DNA of 37,185 nucleotides from Ignavibacteria bacterium. GTDB taxonomy: Bacteria > Bacteroidota > Ignavibacteria > Kapaibacteriales > Kapaibacteriaceae. The position numbers and the translations under genes were made by a program. The notes below the pieces were generated by a model, which was given only the letters and a program-made list of their open reading frames with translations, did no database searches and was not told the DNA's origin. Positions 17,767 through 26,074 of the stretch are shown here, in pieces (position 1 is the first letter of the stretch; each line of letters opens with the position of its first letter). Location of the stretch: contig CANHFG010000014.1 in NCBI GenBank assembly GCA_947459875.1, positions 1 to 37,185 of the forward strand. The letters are read 5' to 3'.

Positions 17767-18250
17767 TTAGGGTGCTATCCACCAGATCATACACCTGTTG
17801 TTCACAGTTCACACGCTGTGGATTGTGCTGTTTTCAGGACTTACGGGAATCGGAGAAAAGCAAACCGAAATGTTCGGTGTGATTTCAACGAAGAGGGTGT
17901 TTCGAGGTGGATAAATCGCGGAGATGTTTTGTTTCGTTCAATGGTGTGTGCAAAGCAAGCGTTAGATGTTCTGTTGTTGTTCTTTGCACTACAAGTTGAA
18001 GGGGGCGTTTTCCCCTCTGATGGTGAAATCAAAGAGTGTTCAACCGAGGATCGTGAGGCCTGTGAAATCGGGGTTGTGCAGGAGTGCAAGAAGAGAGTTT
18101 CCACGTTGTCCACATGCTTCTATCATCATATAGTCTTCTTCTTTTCTTCCAAGAAAGAAACAATAGAATATGAATATGTGGATGTGGACCGAATTGGAAA
18201 GCTCGATCGATCTTCTGAGATTCGAACCTCAGCTGAAGTCTAGTTCTTTC
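17767..18250. other. Candidate replication origin (oriC): DnaA-box cluster with AT-rich element
   Basis: The only gene-free stretch over 300 bp in the window. It contains DnaA-box-like 9-mers, compared with TTATCCACA: CTATCCACC (17775-17783), TTGTTCACA (17798-17806), a reverse CAATCCACA (17817-17825), a reverse TTATCCACC (17906-17914), TTGTCCACA (18106-18114) and a reverse ACATCCACA (18177-18185). Two of these are 8/9 matches and the others share the 7-base core or differ at two sites. Between the last two lies an AT-rich element. An open frame of 141 codons exists here but has no recognisable family. The parS sites 6 kb away and mnmE/mnmG nearby support an origin-proximal location. I infer, but have not shown, that replication starts here. 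Confidence 0.5.
18121..18180. other. AT-rich putative DNA-unwinding element
   Basis: Sixty bases with 16 G/C by hand count (about 27% GC, against an estimated mid-50s for the window). It contains polypyrimidine CTTCTTCTTTTCTTCC followed by AAGAAAGAAACAATAG, i.e. strand-asymmetric tracts next to a TTGTCCACA box. This is the expected position and composition of an oriC unwinding element. Confidence 0.4.
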
Positions 18251-19513
18251 TCAGATCGTATCGAAACCGCAATACGTCCGCAGACACTCCGGCACGATGA
18301 TCCGGCCATCTGCCGTCTGGTACTGCTCAAGTAGAGCAACCATGATCCGGGATGTGGCAAGACCGCTCCCATTGAGGGTATGCACGAACTCGAGCTTTCC
18401 TGTTTCCTCGACCCGGTACCGGATGTTTGAGCGACGTGCCTGGAAGGATTCAAAGTTCGTGCAGGAACTCACCTCCAGCCACTTCTGCTCCACGGGCGAC
18501 CAGACCTCTAAATCGTAGGTCTTGGATCCACCGAACGTCATATCTCCGGTGCAAAGCAGCAGCACGCGATAGGTGAGTCCGAGTCGCTGAAGAAGAAGTT
18601 CGACGTTCCCTACGAGCGACTCCAGCTCATCGTAGGAAGTGTCCGGACGGACGAATTTTACGAGCTCCACCTTATTGAACTGGTGAACACGAAGAAACCC
18701 ACGGGTGTCTTTCCCGTGACTACCGGCTTCGCGACGGAAGCACGCCGAGTACCCGGCGTAATGAATCGGAAGTTGCTCTGTAGGAATGATCTCATCACGA
18801 TGATAGTTCGTGATCGGTACCTCAGCCGTAGGGATCAGATACAGATCGTCACGCTCGGCATGGTACATGTCTTCTTGGGACTTTGGCAGCTGTCCGGTGC
18901 CACGACATGAATCTGCATTCACAACAAACGGAGGGATCATTTCCGTGTATCCCGATTCCGTGCTGTTGGTGTCGAGAAAGAAGTTAATGAGCGCGCGTTC
19001 CAGGCGAGCCCCTTTTCCGACGTAGAAGCCAAATCCCGATCCGGTGACTTTAGCCCCACGTTCAAAATCGAGGATGCCGAGCTTCTGAGATATCGCAATA
19101 TGATCGACCCGATCACTGCGCTCGGCGCATTCTCCAACGCGTCGAATCTCAACGTTATCATCGGCCGAAGCACCCACAGGCACGCTTTCATGGGCGATGT
19201 TGGGGATCAGCAGCATAATGCTCTCTATGTCTGCTTCGACGTTTCGTAGCTCCTCGTCAAAACCCTTGATACGGTCGCCTACCTCTCGCATGGAGGTGAT
19301 CTTTTCCGTAGCGTCCTGACCCTGTTTTTTGAGCTGCGAAATCTCGTTCGATACCACGTTACGGGTATTCTTCAGCTCCTCGACCGTTTGAATGATCGAT
19401 CGACGGTGAAGATCTAGCTCAAGCAGACGGGTTATGTCGCTTGAGTCATTCTTGTTAGAACAGTTCCGACGGACAGCGTCGGGGTTTTCGCGGATGTATT
19501 TTATGTCGAGCAT
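18251..19513 (-). CDS. serS: Seryl-tRNA synthetase
   Basis: Charges tRNA-Ser (and Sec-type tRNAs where present); class II synthetase, 420 residues, full length. The N-terminal antiparallel coiled-coil arm is seen at MLDIKYIRENPDAVRRN through about residue 100 (charged heptads). Class II motif 2 is CFRREAGSHGKDTRGFLRVHQFNKVE, and motif 3 is LNGSGLATSRIMVALLEQYQ. The family end is TADGRIIVPECLRTYCGFDTI. The ATG at 19513 gives the normal start. It points away from the arylsulfotransferase gene, with 103 bp between the two starts, and its 3' end borders the candidate origin. Confidence 0.97.
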   Translation of the reverse strand: MLDIKYIRENPDAVRRNCSNKNDSSDITRLLELDLHRRSIIQTVEELKNTRNVVSNEISQLKKQGQDATEKITSMREVGDRIKGFDEELRNVEADIESIMLLIPNIAHESVPVGASADDNVEIRRVGECAERSDRVDHIAISQKLGILDFERGAKVTGSGFGFYVGKGARLERALINFFLDTNSTESGYTEMIPPFVVNADSCRGTGQLPKSQEDMYHAERDDLYLIPTAEVPITNYHRDEIIPTEQLPIHYAGYSACFRREAGSHGKDTRGFLRVHQFNKVELVKFVRPDTSYDELESLVGNVELLLQRLGLTYRVLLLCTGDMTFGGSKTYDLEVWSPVEQKWLEVSSCTNFESFQARRSNIRYRVEETGKLEFVHTLNGSGLATSRIMVALLEQYQTADGRIIVPECLRTYCGFDTI

Positions 19514-19616
19514 GGTACAAATTTACATCCCCTCACGTCCGGGAAATGAACCTGTTACCTTGCTCGTCTTTCGCGGTTCTTACTCGCAGCACCACACAAA
19601 CATCTCCTCAAGCCCC
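19514..19616. promoter_or_regulatory. Divergent promoter region of serS and the arylsulfotransferase-like gene
   Basis: The 103-bp region separates two divergent starts. I find no palindrome, repeat or obvious T-box-like leader for serS; the promoters themselves are not recognisable by eye. Confidence 0.25.
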
Positions 19617-22070
19617 ATGAAGTCTCTGCTTACTCTCCTTTGCTCACTCTTTGCGGTCATTTCCTTCCCATTCCCGACCGCGGCGCAGATACTCCCCCCT
19701 GTGACCATAAAAACCTCGACAGCACCGGGCGCAGGGGCGCTTTTTCTTGCACCCAATAGTCGCGTTGCGAACCCTCCTTTTGCTCCCTCACTGCTGATCG
19801 TAGGAAACGATGGAAAGCCCCTTGCCTCAAGATTTCTCAAGGATTATGCTTTTGATTTCCGCGTTCTTCCGGATGGTCGAATGGGGTACAGCATCTTTCA
19901 ATCAGCGGGAACCGGACCACGCGAGTCATCCAGTATCTATATCGTTGACACTATACTGAACACCGTTGACTCGTTAGCCGGAGCAAACGGTTACAATCTC
20001 GCTATGCACGGATTCCTCGTGCTTCCAAATGGAAACCGCGTGGTAATCATGCAGGAGAACGTGACCGTCGACATGCGCTCGATCGTCCCCGGAGGTCACC
20101 CCGCTGCATCGGTTCAACAAATGCTCCTGCAGGAAATAGACATCAACGGTCTAATCCTCTTTCAGTGGAGATCGCTTGATCACTTTCCCGTAACGGTCTC
20201 ATACGAAGACCTTACACTCCCTTCCATTCGCTATTTCCACCTCAACTCCGTGGAAATAGACCGTGACGGACATTTTCTCATCAGCGCCCGGCATGCGTCA
20301 TTGGTTGCAAAGATTCATCGCACGACCGGTGAAGTGCTCTGGATCCTGGGCGGTAAGCTAAATCAGTTTACCTTCGAGAACGGTCTCGGTAATGCAGGTC
20401 CGGCGGAGTTTTCCTATCAGCACGACGCACGCCGACTGCCCAATGGGAACATCTCGGTCTTTGATAACGGAACCCAGAGAACACCGCAGTGGTCACGGGG
20501 CGCAGAGTACGAGATAGACGAAGACAAAAAGACCTGTAAACTGGTTTGGCAGTATCGCAAGACGCCAGATCTCTATGCGGGCGTGCAGGGGTCTATGCAG
20601 ACGCTCAAGAACGGCAACCGTGTGATCGCCTGGGGATCAGCCCTTTCCAACAACCGCACGCTCGTTACCGAAGTAGACACCAAAGGCGATGTTGTGTTCG
20701 AGGCAGAGCTGCCGAATATGATGTTTCCCTACAAGGCTGAACGGTATCCCTTTCCAACAGGTCGGTATGCGGCAGACGTTCTGATCGACGAGATACTACC
20801 TACGAACACCTACGTCTACACACGCGGCGCAGACACCGTTGGAGTCTCGATCACCTATCACACTCTGATTTCCTTCTTCTACAACACCACCACAGCACGA
20901 CGTTATATGTGGTCGCCCGAAAACCCCCGGTTTGTCAGCGGTAAAGGCGCATCGGCTGTGGCTGTCTCTGCACCGACGTCGATCTATCAGTCACGCATGA
21001 CCATCACCCAGGAAGGGATGGAAAGTCATGGCGCAGAGTTTCGTTTCAACGTAGATCGATTCGGCATCACAGATCCGGCGAATACAACGGTGTATTGCCG
21101 GGACACGATCGGGAAGGGGGCTTTTTTTGCCCTCCGCACTCGATACAACCCGAACACCCGCGAGCTCGTCGTCGATACTGCGCAGGTAGGGGAGTTCTGT
21201 TTTGGAAGCCCTATCACACCTTCATCGCTGGTGCGTGCCCCTCGCCCCCTCACTCCGATCGGTGGTGTGAAGGTCTCCGATGCAGACCCTGTAACGCTGC
21301 GCGTCTCGCCACAGGGCGTGTATTCACGACTCCGGTATCTGGTGAACACCACGACAGGTCAGAGGGTGCTCGATACCCTCGTCGCGCGAGATAGGTTCGT
21401 TACCCTTAAGCCCCTTGCACCTGGACGTTACTCATGGAACACGCAGGCCGTAGTCATCGCACCCGATGGCACTGAAACTGGACGGTCTGAGTTGTCAGCC
21501 ACGGACAGTTTTGAAGTAGCCTCGCCCTTTCTTGCAATCAATGGGCTCGATTCAGAGCAGGTGTGGGTCAGGGACGTGGCCTACCCGATAACATGGACGA
21601 CCAACCTCGTCGGCAACGTCAGGATAGAACTCGTTAACGAAACCCGCGTTATCGCAACGATCACCGATAGTGTGCGTGCTCCATTGCAGGGTTTCCTGTG
21701 GCGCGTGCCTGTCAGTGTGCCAACCGGAAGTGGCTATGGTCTTCGTTTTATCTCCCTGGTATCCGGTTCACCTCTTACCGAGGAGTCACCTCGTGTGATC
21801 ACGATCGATCAGGGGTCGTCGGTCTCCAGTCTATGGGAGCGTGGTATCACAATCGGACCCAATCCTGCCTCCGCTAGTGTTTTTGTAGGGGGCGATGTGG
21901 AGCTCTCACAGATTTACATCTTCGACAATCTTGGCACGCTGCGTTCATCTACGTCTGTCGTCGGCACGGGTACAAGACTTGATGTTTCCGATTTACCTCA
22001 GGGAGTGTATCATCTCGTGATACGCACCTCGAATGGTCAGACAACACGTCCGCTGGTCATCGAGCGCTGA
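19617..22070 (+). CDS. Arylsulfotransferase (ASST)-like exported protein with T9SS sorting domain
   Basis: An 817-residue exported protein. The ATG at 19617 gives MKSLLTLLCSLFAVISFPFPTAAQ, a signal peptide; the longer frame from 19434 overlaps serS and is rejected. Residues about 60-400 resemble the arylsulfotransferase beta-propeller (EIDINGLILFQWRSLDHF, YFHLNSVEIDRDGHFLISARH, HRTTGEVLWILGG, FSYQHDARRLPNGNISVFDNG, QGSMQTLKNGNRVIAWG), the pattern of PF05935/PF14269-type proteins. Residues about 690-770 are a Kre9/Knh1-like domain (VWVRDVAYPITWTTNLVGNV, FLWRVPVSVPTG). The end is a T9SS type A sorting domain (ITIGPNPASASVFV, LPQGVYHLVIRTSNGQ, RPLVIE). Whether it transfers sulfate is unproved. 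It converges with mnmG, 9 bp apart. Confidence 0.82.
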   Translation: MKSLLTLLCSLFAVISFPFPTAAQILPPVTIKTSTAPGAGALFLAPNSRVANPPFAPSLLIVGNDGKPLASRFLKDYAFDFRVLPDGRMGYSIFQSAGTGPRESSSIYIVDTILNTVDSLAGANGYNLAMHGFLVLPNGNRVVIMQENVTVDMRSIVPGGHPAASVQQMLLQEIDINGLILFQWRSLDHFPVTVSYEDLTLPSIRYFHLNSVEIDRDGHFLISARHASLVAKIHRTTGEVLWILGGKLNQFTFENGLGNAGPAEFSYQHDARRLPNGNISVFDNGTQRTPQWSRGAEYEIDEDKKTCKLVWQYRKTPDLYAGVQGSMQTLKNGNRVIAWGSALSNNRTLVTEVDTKGDVVFEAELPNMMFPYKAERYPFPTGRYAADVLIDEILPTNTYVYTRGADTVGVSITYHTLISFFYNTTTARRYMWSPENPRFVSGKGASAVAVSAPTSIYQSRMTITQEGMESHGAEFRFNVDRFGITDPANTTVYCRDTIGKGAFFALRTRYNPNTRELVVDTAQVGEFCFGSPITPSSLVRAPRPLTPIGGVKVSDADPVTLRVSPQGVYSRLRYLVNTTTGQRVLDTLVARDRFVTLKPLAPGRYSWNTQAVVIAPDGTETGRSELSATDSFEVASPFLAINGLDSEQVWVRDVAYPITWTTNLVGNVRIELVNETRVIATITDSVRAPLQGFLWRVPVSVPTGSGYGLRFISLVSGSPLTEESPRVITIDQGSSVSSLWERGITIGPNPASASVFVGGDVELSQIYIFDNLGTLRSSTSVVGTGTRLDVSDLPQGVYHLVIRTSNGQTTRPLVIER

Positions 22071-22079
22071 GCAGACATA

Positions 22080-23939
22080 CTATCGCAGATACAACGCCAG
22101 GATTGAAACGTCGGATGCCGAGACACCCGGTATGCGAGATGCCTGACCTAAGGATGACGGGCGAATGCGAGCTAGTTTCATTCGAGCTTCAGTTGAGAGA
22201 CTTTGAACCTTATCGTAGCTGAATGTCTCGGGTATCATCATCGATTCCTGTTGCCGGAATCGATAGATTTCTTTGTGCAGTTTCTCAATGTATCCCTCGT
22301 AGCGGATCGCCGTGTCTACGCGATGGATCACGTCTGGATGTTCACTGTAGATGTCCGTGTTTACAGCATCGGATTTCGCAACAAGCAGGCGTGATAGGTT
22401 TACGTTAGGTCGCCGAACGATCGTGCGGATGGTTGTTGTTTCGACGATCGGCTCTTCGTTGACTTCACGAAGTATCGGGTCGGCCTCCGCCGGAGTGATC
22501 TTTGTTTCGTGGGTCACGCGTTCAAGACGCGCTACAAGTTCTTCTTTCCTCGTGATCTTGTTCCACGTGGCGTTACTGATCAGTCCGAGTGAGTGTCCAT
22601 ATCTCGACAGTCGTGAATACGCTGTGTCGATGCGCAGAAGTAGTCGGTACTCGGCCAATGACGTAAAGATCCGATAGGGCTCTTCGGTGTTCTTGTTCAC
22701 GAGATCATCGATCATTACGCCGATGTAGGCCTCGGACCGTTTGAGAGTGAATGTTCCTTCGTTACGGACTGACAGAGCTGCGTTGATGCCCGCCACCAGG
22801 CCCTGTGCGGCTGCTTCTTCGTATCCGGAAGTGCCGTTTATCTGACCGGCAAAGTAGAGCCCCTTGATCGCCTTCGTTTCCAGACCAAAGGTCAACTGAT
22901 ACGGAAAGAAGAAGTCGTACTCGACCGCATAACCATGACGAAGGATCGTCGCATTTTCAAGGCCTTGTATGCTGCGAAGTCCACGCTCCTGTATGTCAAC
23001 TGGTAAACTAGTTGAGAAACCGTTGACGTAGACCGTGTTGGTGCTCAAGCCTTCGGGTTCTAAGACAATGGTGTGGGATGCCCTGTCCGAGAACCGGTCT
23101 ACCTTATCCTCGATCGATGGACAATACCGAGGTCCGGCACCCTTGATCCGTCCGGTAAACATTGGTGAACGCGAGAACCCTTCGCGAAGGATCTCATGCG
23201 TCTGCTCCGTCGTAGAAGTGGCAAAACACGCGAGCCTATTCCGGACATGACGGGTATGGATAGAGAACGGGAGTGGTGTTTCATCTCCGTCGTGGGTGAC
23301 CATTTTAGACAGATCGATCGATGCCAGGTCCACCCGCGGAGGCGTCCCCGTCTTGAGTCGACCTTTCTCCAACCCATGACTTGCCAGCAGATCGGAGATG
23401 CTCTCAGCCGCGCGCTCACCCACACGTCCACCGGCGGAACACGTCTCTCCGGTCCACATCACTCCATTGAGAAACGTCCCTGAACAGAGAATGACCGCCG
23501 AAGCCGTTAGCTCCTCATTTTCCGCCGTCTTAATCCCGTAGACCTGTGATCCACGTACAAGGATTTCGACCGCAGTCTGGGCAACCACGGTGATTCCTCG
23601 ATGCTGCCGAAGAAGATGTTGAGCGAAGGTAGGGTAGAGGTCTTTGTCGTTCTGTGACCGGGGCGACCAGACAGCCGGACCCTTGGAGGTGTTTAGGAGC
23701 TTAAACTGGATACCACTAGCATCGGCTATGCGGGGCATAACGCCCCCTAATGCATCGATCTCGATTGCCAGGTGTCCCTTGGCACTCCCACCGATCGATG
23801 GGTTACAGGAAAGACGTCCGATCGTTCGAGGGTCCATGGACAATAGACCCACACGCATGCCCATCCGGGCGGCCGCGCAGGACGCTTCGATCCCAGCATG
23901 ACCGCCGCCGATGACCAAAACGTCAAACAGAGGCTTCAT
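22080..23939 (-). CDS. mnmG: tRNA uridine-5-carboxymethylaminomethyl(34) synthesis enzyme MnmG
   Basis: FAD-dependent partner of MnmE in modification of the wobble uridine of tRNAs; 619 residues, full length. The FAD Rossmann motif is [19 protein letters not shown] (residues 9-27). Family signatures [42 protein letters not shown] and [16 protein letters not shown] all appear in order, followed by the helical C-terminal tRNA-binding domain. Start ATG at 23939. Its upstream spacer (to 24082) carries two parS-like palindromes. The same-strand order mnmE, GNAT, mnmG suggests one transcription unit or two; in many genomes the mnmE-mnmG pair lies near oriC. Confidence 0.97.
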   Translation of the reverse strand: MKPLFDVLVIGGGHAGIEASCAAARMGMRVGLLSMDPRTIGRLSCNPSIGGSAKGHLAIEIDALGGVMPRIADASGIQFKLLNTSKGPAVWSPRSQNDKDLYPTFAQHLLRQHRGITVVAQTAVEILVRGSQVYGIKTAENEELTASAVILCSGTFLNGVMWTGETCSAGGRVGERAAESISDLLASHGLEKGRLKTGTPPRVDLASIDLSKMVTHDGDETPLPFSIHTRHVRNRLACFATSTTEQTHEILREGFSRSPMFTGRIKGAGPRYCPSIEDKVDRFSDRASHTIVLEPEGLSTNTVYVNGFSTSLPVDIQERGLRSIQGLENATILRHGYAVEYDFFFPYQLTFGLETKAIKGLYFAGQINGTSGYEEAAAQGLVAGINAALSVRNEGTFTLKRSEAYIGVMIDDLVNKNTEEPYRIFTSLAEYRLLLRIDTAYSRLSRYGHSLGLISNATWNKITRKEELVARLERVTHETKITPAEADPILREVNEEPIVETTTIRTIVRRPNVNLSRLLVAKSDAVNTDIYSEHPDVIHRVDTAIRYEGYIEKLHKEIYRFRQQESMMIPETFSYDKVQSLSTEARMKLARIRPSSLGQASRIPGVSASDVSILALYLR

Positions 23940-24008
23940 AGGTGTGTTTCTGTGGTGCTCAAGTGAGCATTATGGGGCTAATCAGCCAGAAAACAGCTGT
24001 TTTGAGAA

Positions 24009-24028
24009 AACGTTCCACGTGGAACGTT
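24009..24028. other. parS-like ParB-binding site 1 (perfect palindrome)
   Basis: AACGTTCCACGTGGAACGTT is a perfect 20-bp palindrome. Its core GTTCCACGTGGAAC matches the conserved parS consensus TGTTNCACGTGNAACA at 14 of 16 positions, the end bases being C and G here. It lies in the 143-bp spacer between mnmG and the GNAT gene, where no coding is evident. Binding by ParB is expected from established parS conservation; not shown. Confidence 0.8.
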
Positions 24029-24066
24029 CACAAACTAAACTTTCAAATCACAGGAAATGCAAAATG

Positions 24067-24082
24067 TGTTTCACGTGGAACA
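24067..24082. other. parS-like ParB-binding site 2
   Basis: TGTTTCACGTGGAACA matches the parS consensus (TGTTTCACGTGAAACA in Bacillus subtilis) at 15 of 16 positions, with one T/G mismatch within the palindrome. It ends at the base before the GNAT gene's TAG stop (24083-24085). Centre-to-centre distance from site 1 is about 56 bp, i.e. five to six helical turns. Confidence 0.82.
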
Positions 24083-24610
24083 CTACTTCAGAAACTTCAC
24101 CATATGGTATTCGTCTACGTATGAACTTTCGATTTTCATCGCATGGAGTTCTGTTCCAAAGACCGTGAAGCCGAGACGGAGGTAGAGACCATACGATGCC
24201 TCATTTTGGGTGCTGACGGCCAATTGGACCTGTTCGATATCAAGAACGTTATGGGCGGTATCGAGGACGGACTGGATGAGTAGGGTAGCGAGCCCCTTAC
24301 CGCGGAATTGTGGACGGACGAAGAGACCCCAAACCTGACCTTTATGTCGGATCTTGGGCTGAGATTCGCTGGTAAAACCGATCATACCGACGAGTTCGCC
24401 TTCCTGGGTAAATGCACCAAGAATGAACTGATAGGGGAAGTTGATATACTTCTCGTACCTCTGCTCCTTGGATAGGATAGACAGGCTTTCAAACCACTCA
24501 TAGTCAGACCCGAAGACTTCCGGGGATTGCAGAAGCGCTTCGCGCTGGATCTCGAGGAACGGCGAGAAGTCGACGATTTCGAGCGGTCGAATGCTTAGTT
24601 CAGGCACCAT
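24083..24610 (-). CDS. GNAT family N-acetyltransferase
   Basis: A 175-residue acetyltransferase with the GNAT fold. The acetyl-CoA pyrophosphate-binding loop is VRPQFRGKGLATLLIQSVL (motif A, about residues 95-115). It is preceded by strand beta4 (KIRHKGQVWGLFV) and followed by VQLAVSTQNEASYGLYLRLGFTVFG, the motif B tyrosine region. The substrate is not predictable. It sits between mnmE (3 bp gap) and mnmG (with the parS spacer), so it interrupts a gene pair that is often adjacent. Start ATG (MVPELSIRPLEIVDF) is ordinary. Confidence 0.85.
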   Translation of the reverse strand: MVPELSIRPLEIVDFSPFLEIQREALLQSPEVFGSDYEWFESLSILSKEQRYEKYINFPYQFILGAFTQEGELVGMIGFTSESQPKIRHKGQVWGLFVRPQFRGKGLATLLIQSVLDTAHNVLDIEQVQLAVSTQNEASYGLYLRLGFTVFGTELHAMKIESSYVDEYHMVKFLK

Positions 24611-24613
24611 TGG

Positions 24614-25975
24614 TCATTTCCCTATGCAGAAACGCGAAAAAACTGTTTCGAGAACGTCCGGATTCCACGTTTCCCCAGTGATCTCTCCGAGGAGCCGGAT
24701 GGCTGTACGGAGATCCACGGCGAGTTCGTCGCCAGAAGCGCGACGGTCGATTCCGGTAAGGACTGCCACCAGGCAGTCGGCTATGGCCATCAGGAGGGAG
24801 GCCTGACGGGCATTGACAAGGTAGTCGTTGACGTTCGTGGTGCTGTGGCGAACGTCTGAAAGAATGACGCCACGGAGGGTATCAATCCCTGCGCCAGTTT
24901 TGGCTGAGCAGACAATAGTACCTGCTGGCTGTGCATACACTTCTGAAAGTAGGTCGCTCTTGTTCTGGACCAGTAGAACGGGGATATCCGGGAAGCGCTC
25001 CTGAAGCTCGGTAAAGAGCGCGTTAGAATGGTCAGCCCCCAACGAAATGTCGTTAAGAACAAGCACCAGGTCTGCTTGTTCCATAACCGAAGCGGTGATG
25101 GCGATACCTTCTAGCTCGATCGAATCTTCGGTCTGGCGCAGTCCCGCTGTATCGACGAGGTGGACGGTGTATCCGTCCAGGATCACTGATTCGCTCAGGT
25201 AGTCCCGGGTGGTGCCTGGGATATCGCTCACGATCGCGCGGTTACGCAGCAGTAGCGCGTTGAACAGCGAGCTCTTTCCGGCATTTGGAAAGCCGACCAC
25301 AGCCACGTGAAAGCCAGACCGGAGAACGCTAGCGGCCTGAGCCGATGAAGCGATGAGATGAATCTCTGAAGCGATATCAAGGATCCGCAAGCGCAGGTCG
25401 GCCCGCGGGACAAATTCGACGTCTTCCTCGGAGAAGTCCAGCTCAAGCTCGATCAGGCCTACGATCTCCAAAAGAGCAGATCGGATGGATTCGAGGCGGC
25501 GCGTAAAGCCCCCTGCCAACTGACGTGCTGCGATCTGAGCTCCACGGTGGGAGGCCGCATGGATCATGTCTGCGACGGCTTCAACCTGAACTAGATCGAG
25601 CTTTCGGTTGAGGAACGCCCGACGCGTGAACTCGCCCGGATCGGCAGGACGTGCCCCTGCCGACAGCAGGTCCGCAATGATCGTATCACAGATGAACACA
25701 CCTCCATGACATCCGATCTCGACGACATCTTCACCGGTGTAGGATCGTGGGCAACGGTAGATCATGAGTGTAACGGAATCGACCCGACGATCCAACTCGC
25801 CCCACCATCCAAAGTGGATGGTATGATCCGGAGCATCTACTGCAGAGATGCTTCCTCGAAAAAAAACATCGCAGTACTCAAATGCCCGTGGACCGCTGAT
25901 GCGGATGACTGCAAGACCCGCAACGCCCGGTGGGGTTGCAAGAGCGCAGATAGTATCGGATGAGGCAAGACTCAT
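24614..25975 (-). CDS. mnmE: tRNA uridine-5-carboxymethylaminomethyl(34) synthesis GTPase MnmE
   Basis: GTPase that works with MnmG on tRNA wobble uridines; about 453 residues. The ATG at 25975 gives MSLASSDTICALATPPGVAGLAVIRISG, the family N terminus; the longer frame adds a cysteine-rich MCCLLFCAPC with no homology. The formyl-THF-binding N domain is followed by helical parts and a G domain with P-loop GFPNAGKSS (228-236), DTAGLRQTEDSIE switch II, NKSD (NKxD) and a C-terminal FCIGK with the catalytic cysteine. All essential motifs are intact. Divergent from birA across 99 bp. Confidence 0.97.
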   Translation of the reverse strand: MSLASSDTICALATPPGVAGLAVIRISGPRAFEYCDVFFRGSISAVDAPDHTIHFGWWGELDRRVDSVTLMIYRCPRSYTGEDVVEIGCHGGVFICDTIIADLLSAGARPADPGEFTRRAFLNRKLDLVQVEAVADMIHAASHRGAQIAARQLAGGFTRRLESIRSALLEIVGLIELELDFSEEDVEFVPRADLRLRILDIASEIHLIASSAQAASVLRSGFHVAVVGFPNAGKSSLFNALLLRNRAIVSDIPGTTRDYLSESVILDGYTVHLVDTAGLRQTEDSIELEGIAITASVMEQADLVLVLNDISLGADHSNALFTELQERFPDIPVLLVQNKSDLLSEVYAQPAGTIVCSAKTGAGIDTLRGVILSDVRHSTTNVNDYLVNARQASLLMAIADCLVAVLTGIDRRASGDELAVDLRTAIRLLGEITGETWNPDVLETVFSRFCIGK

Positions 25976-26074
25976 ACAGGGAGCACAAAATAGCAGACAG
26001 CACACGAAAATGGCGGTATGTTGCGCAGGTCACATCTGTCGAATGAACGGATGTAAACATTTTTACTTTTTGTC
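25976..26074. promoter_or_regulatory. Divergent promoter region of mnmE and birA
   Basis: The 99-bp spacer between two divergent starts must hold both promoters. Its right half is A/T-rich (AAACATTTTTACTTTTTG, 26054-26071) just before the TTG start of birA. No operator-like repeat noticed. Confidence 0.3.

Larger units (their letters stand above)
23940..24082. promoter_or_regulatory. Non-coding spacer upstream of mnmG
   Basis: This 143-bp AT-richer region holds the presumed mnmG promoter together with the two parS-like sites. A smaller palindrome-like GTGCTCAAGTGAGCAT occurs at about 23956-23971. No open frame with family likeness. Confidence 0.5.

Noticed and set aside
18205-18235. tRNA-like GATTCGAACC (T-arm look-alike) near the serS end
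   Set aside because: The flanking bases do not form a proper T-stem with acceptor, anticodon and D arms, and the rest of a tRNA would overlap serS. A bulged CTTC(TGAG)...(CTCA)GCTGAAG hairpin exists but has no T-run for a terminator.
17818-18243. Open frame of 141 codons in the gap upstream of serS
   Set aside because: It starts with GTG, shows no family likeness and biased composition, and lies over the DnaA-box cluster and AT-rich element. I treat it as chance in non-coding DNA, with some residual doubt.
22559-22574. Third parS-like site inside mnmG (TGTTCCACGTGGCGTT)
   Set aside because: The left 12 bases match parS but the last four do not, and it encodes ordinary MnmG residues; one chance half-site in a coding gene is weak evidence. 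Kept as possible but not listed as a site.
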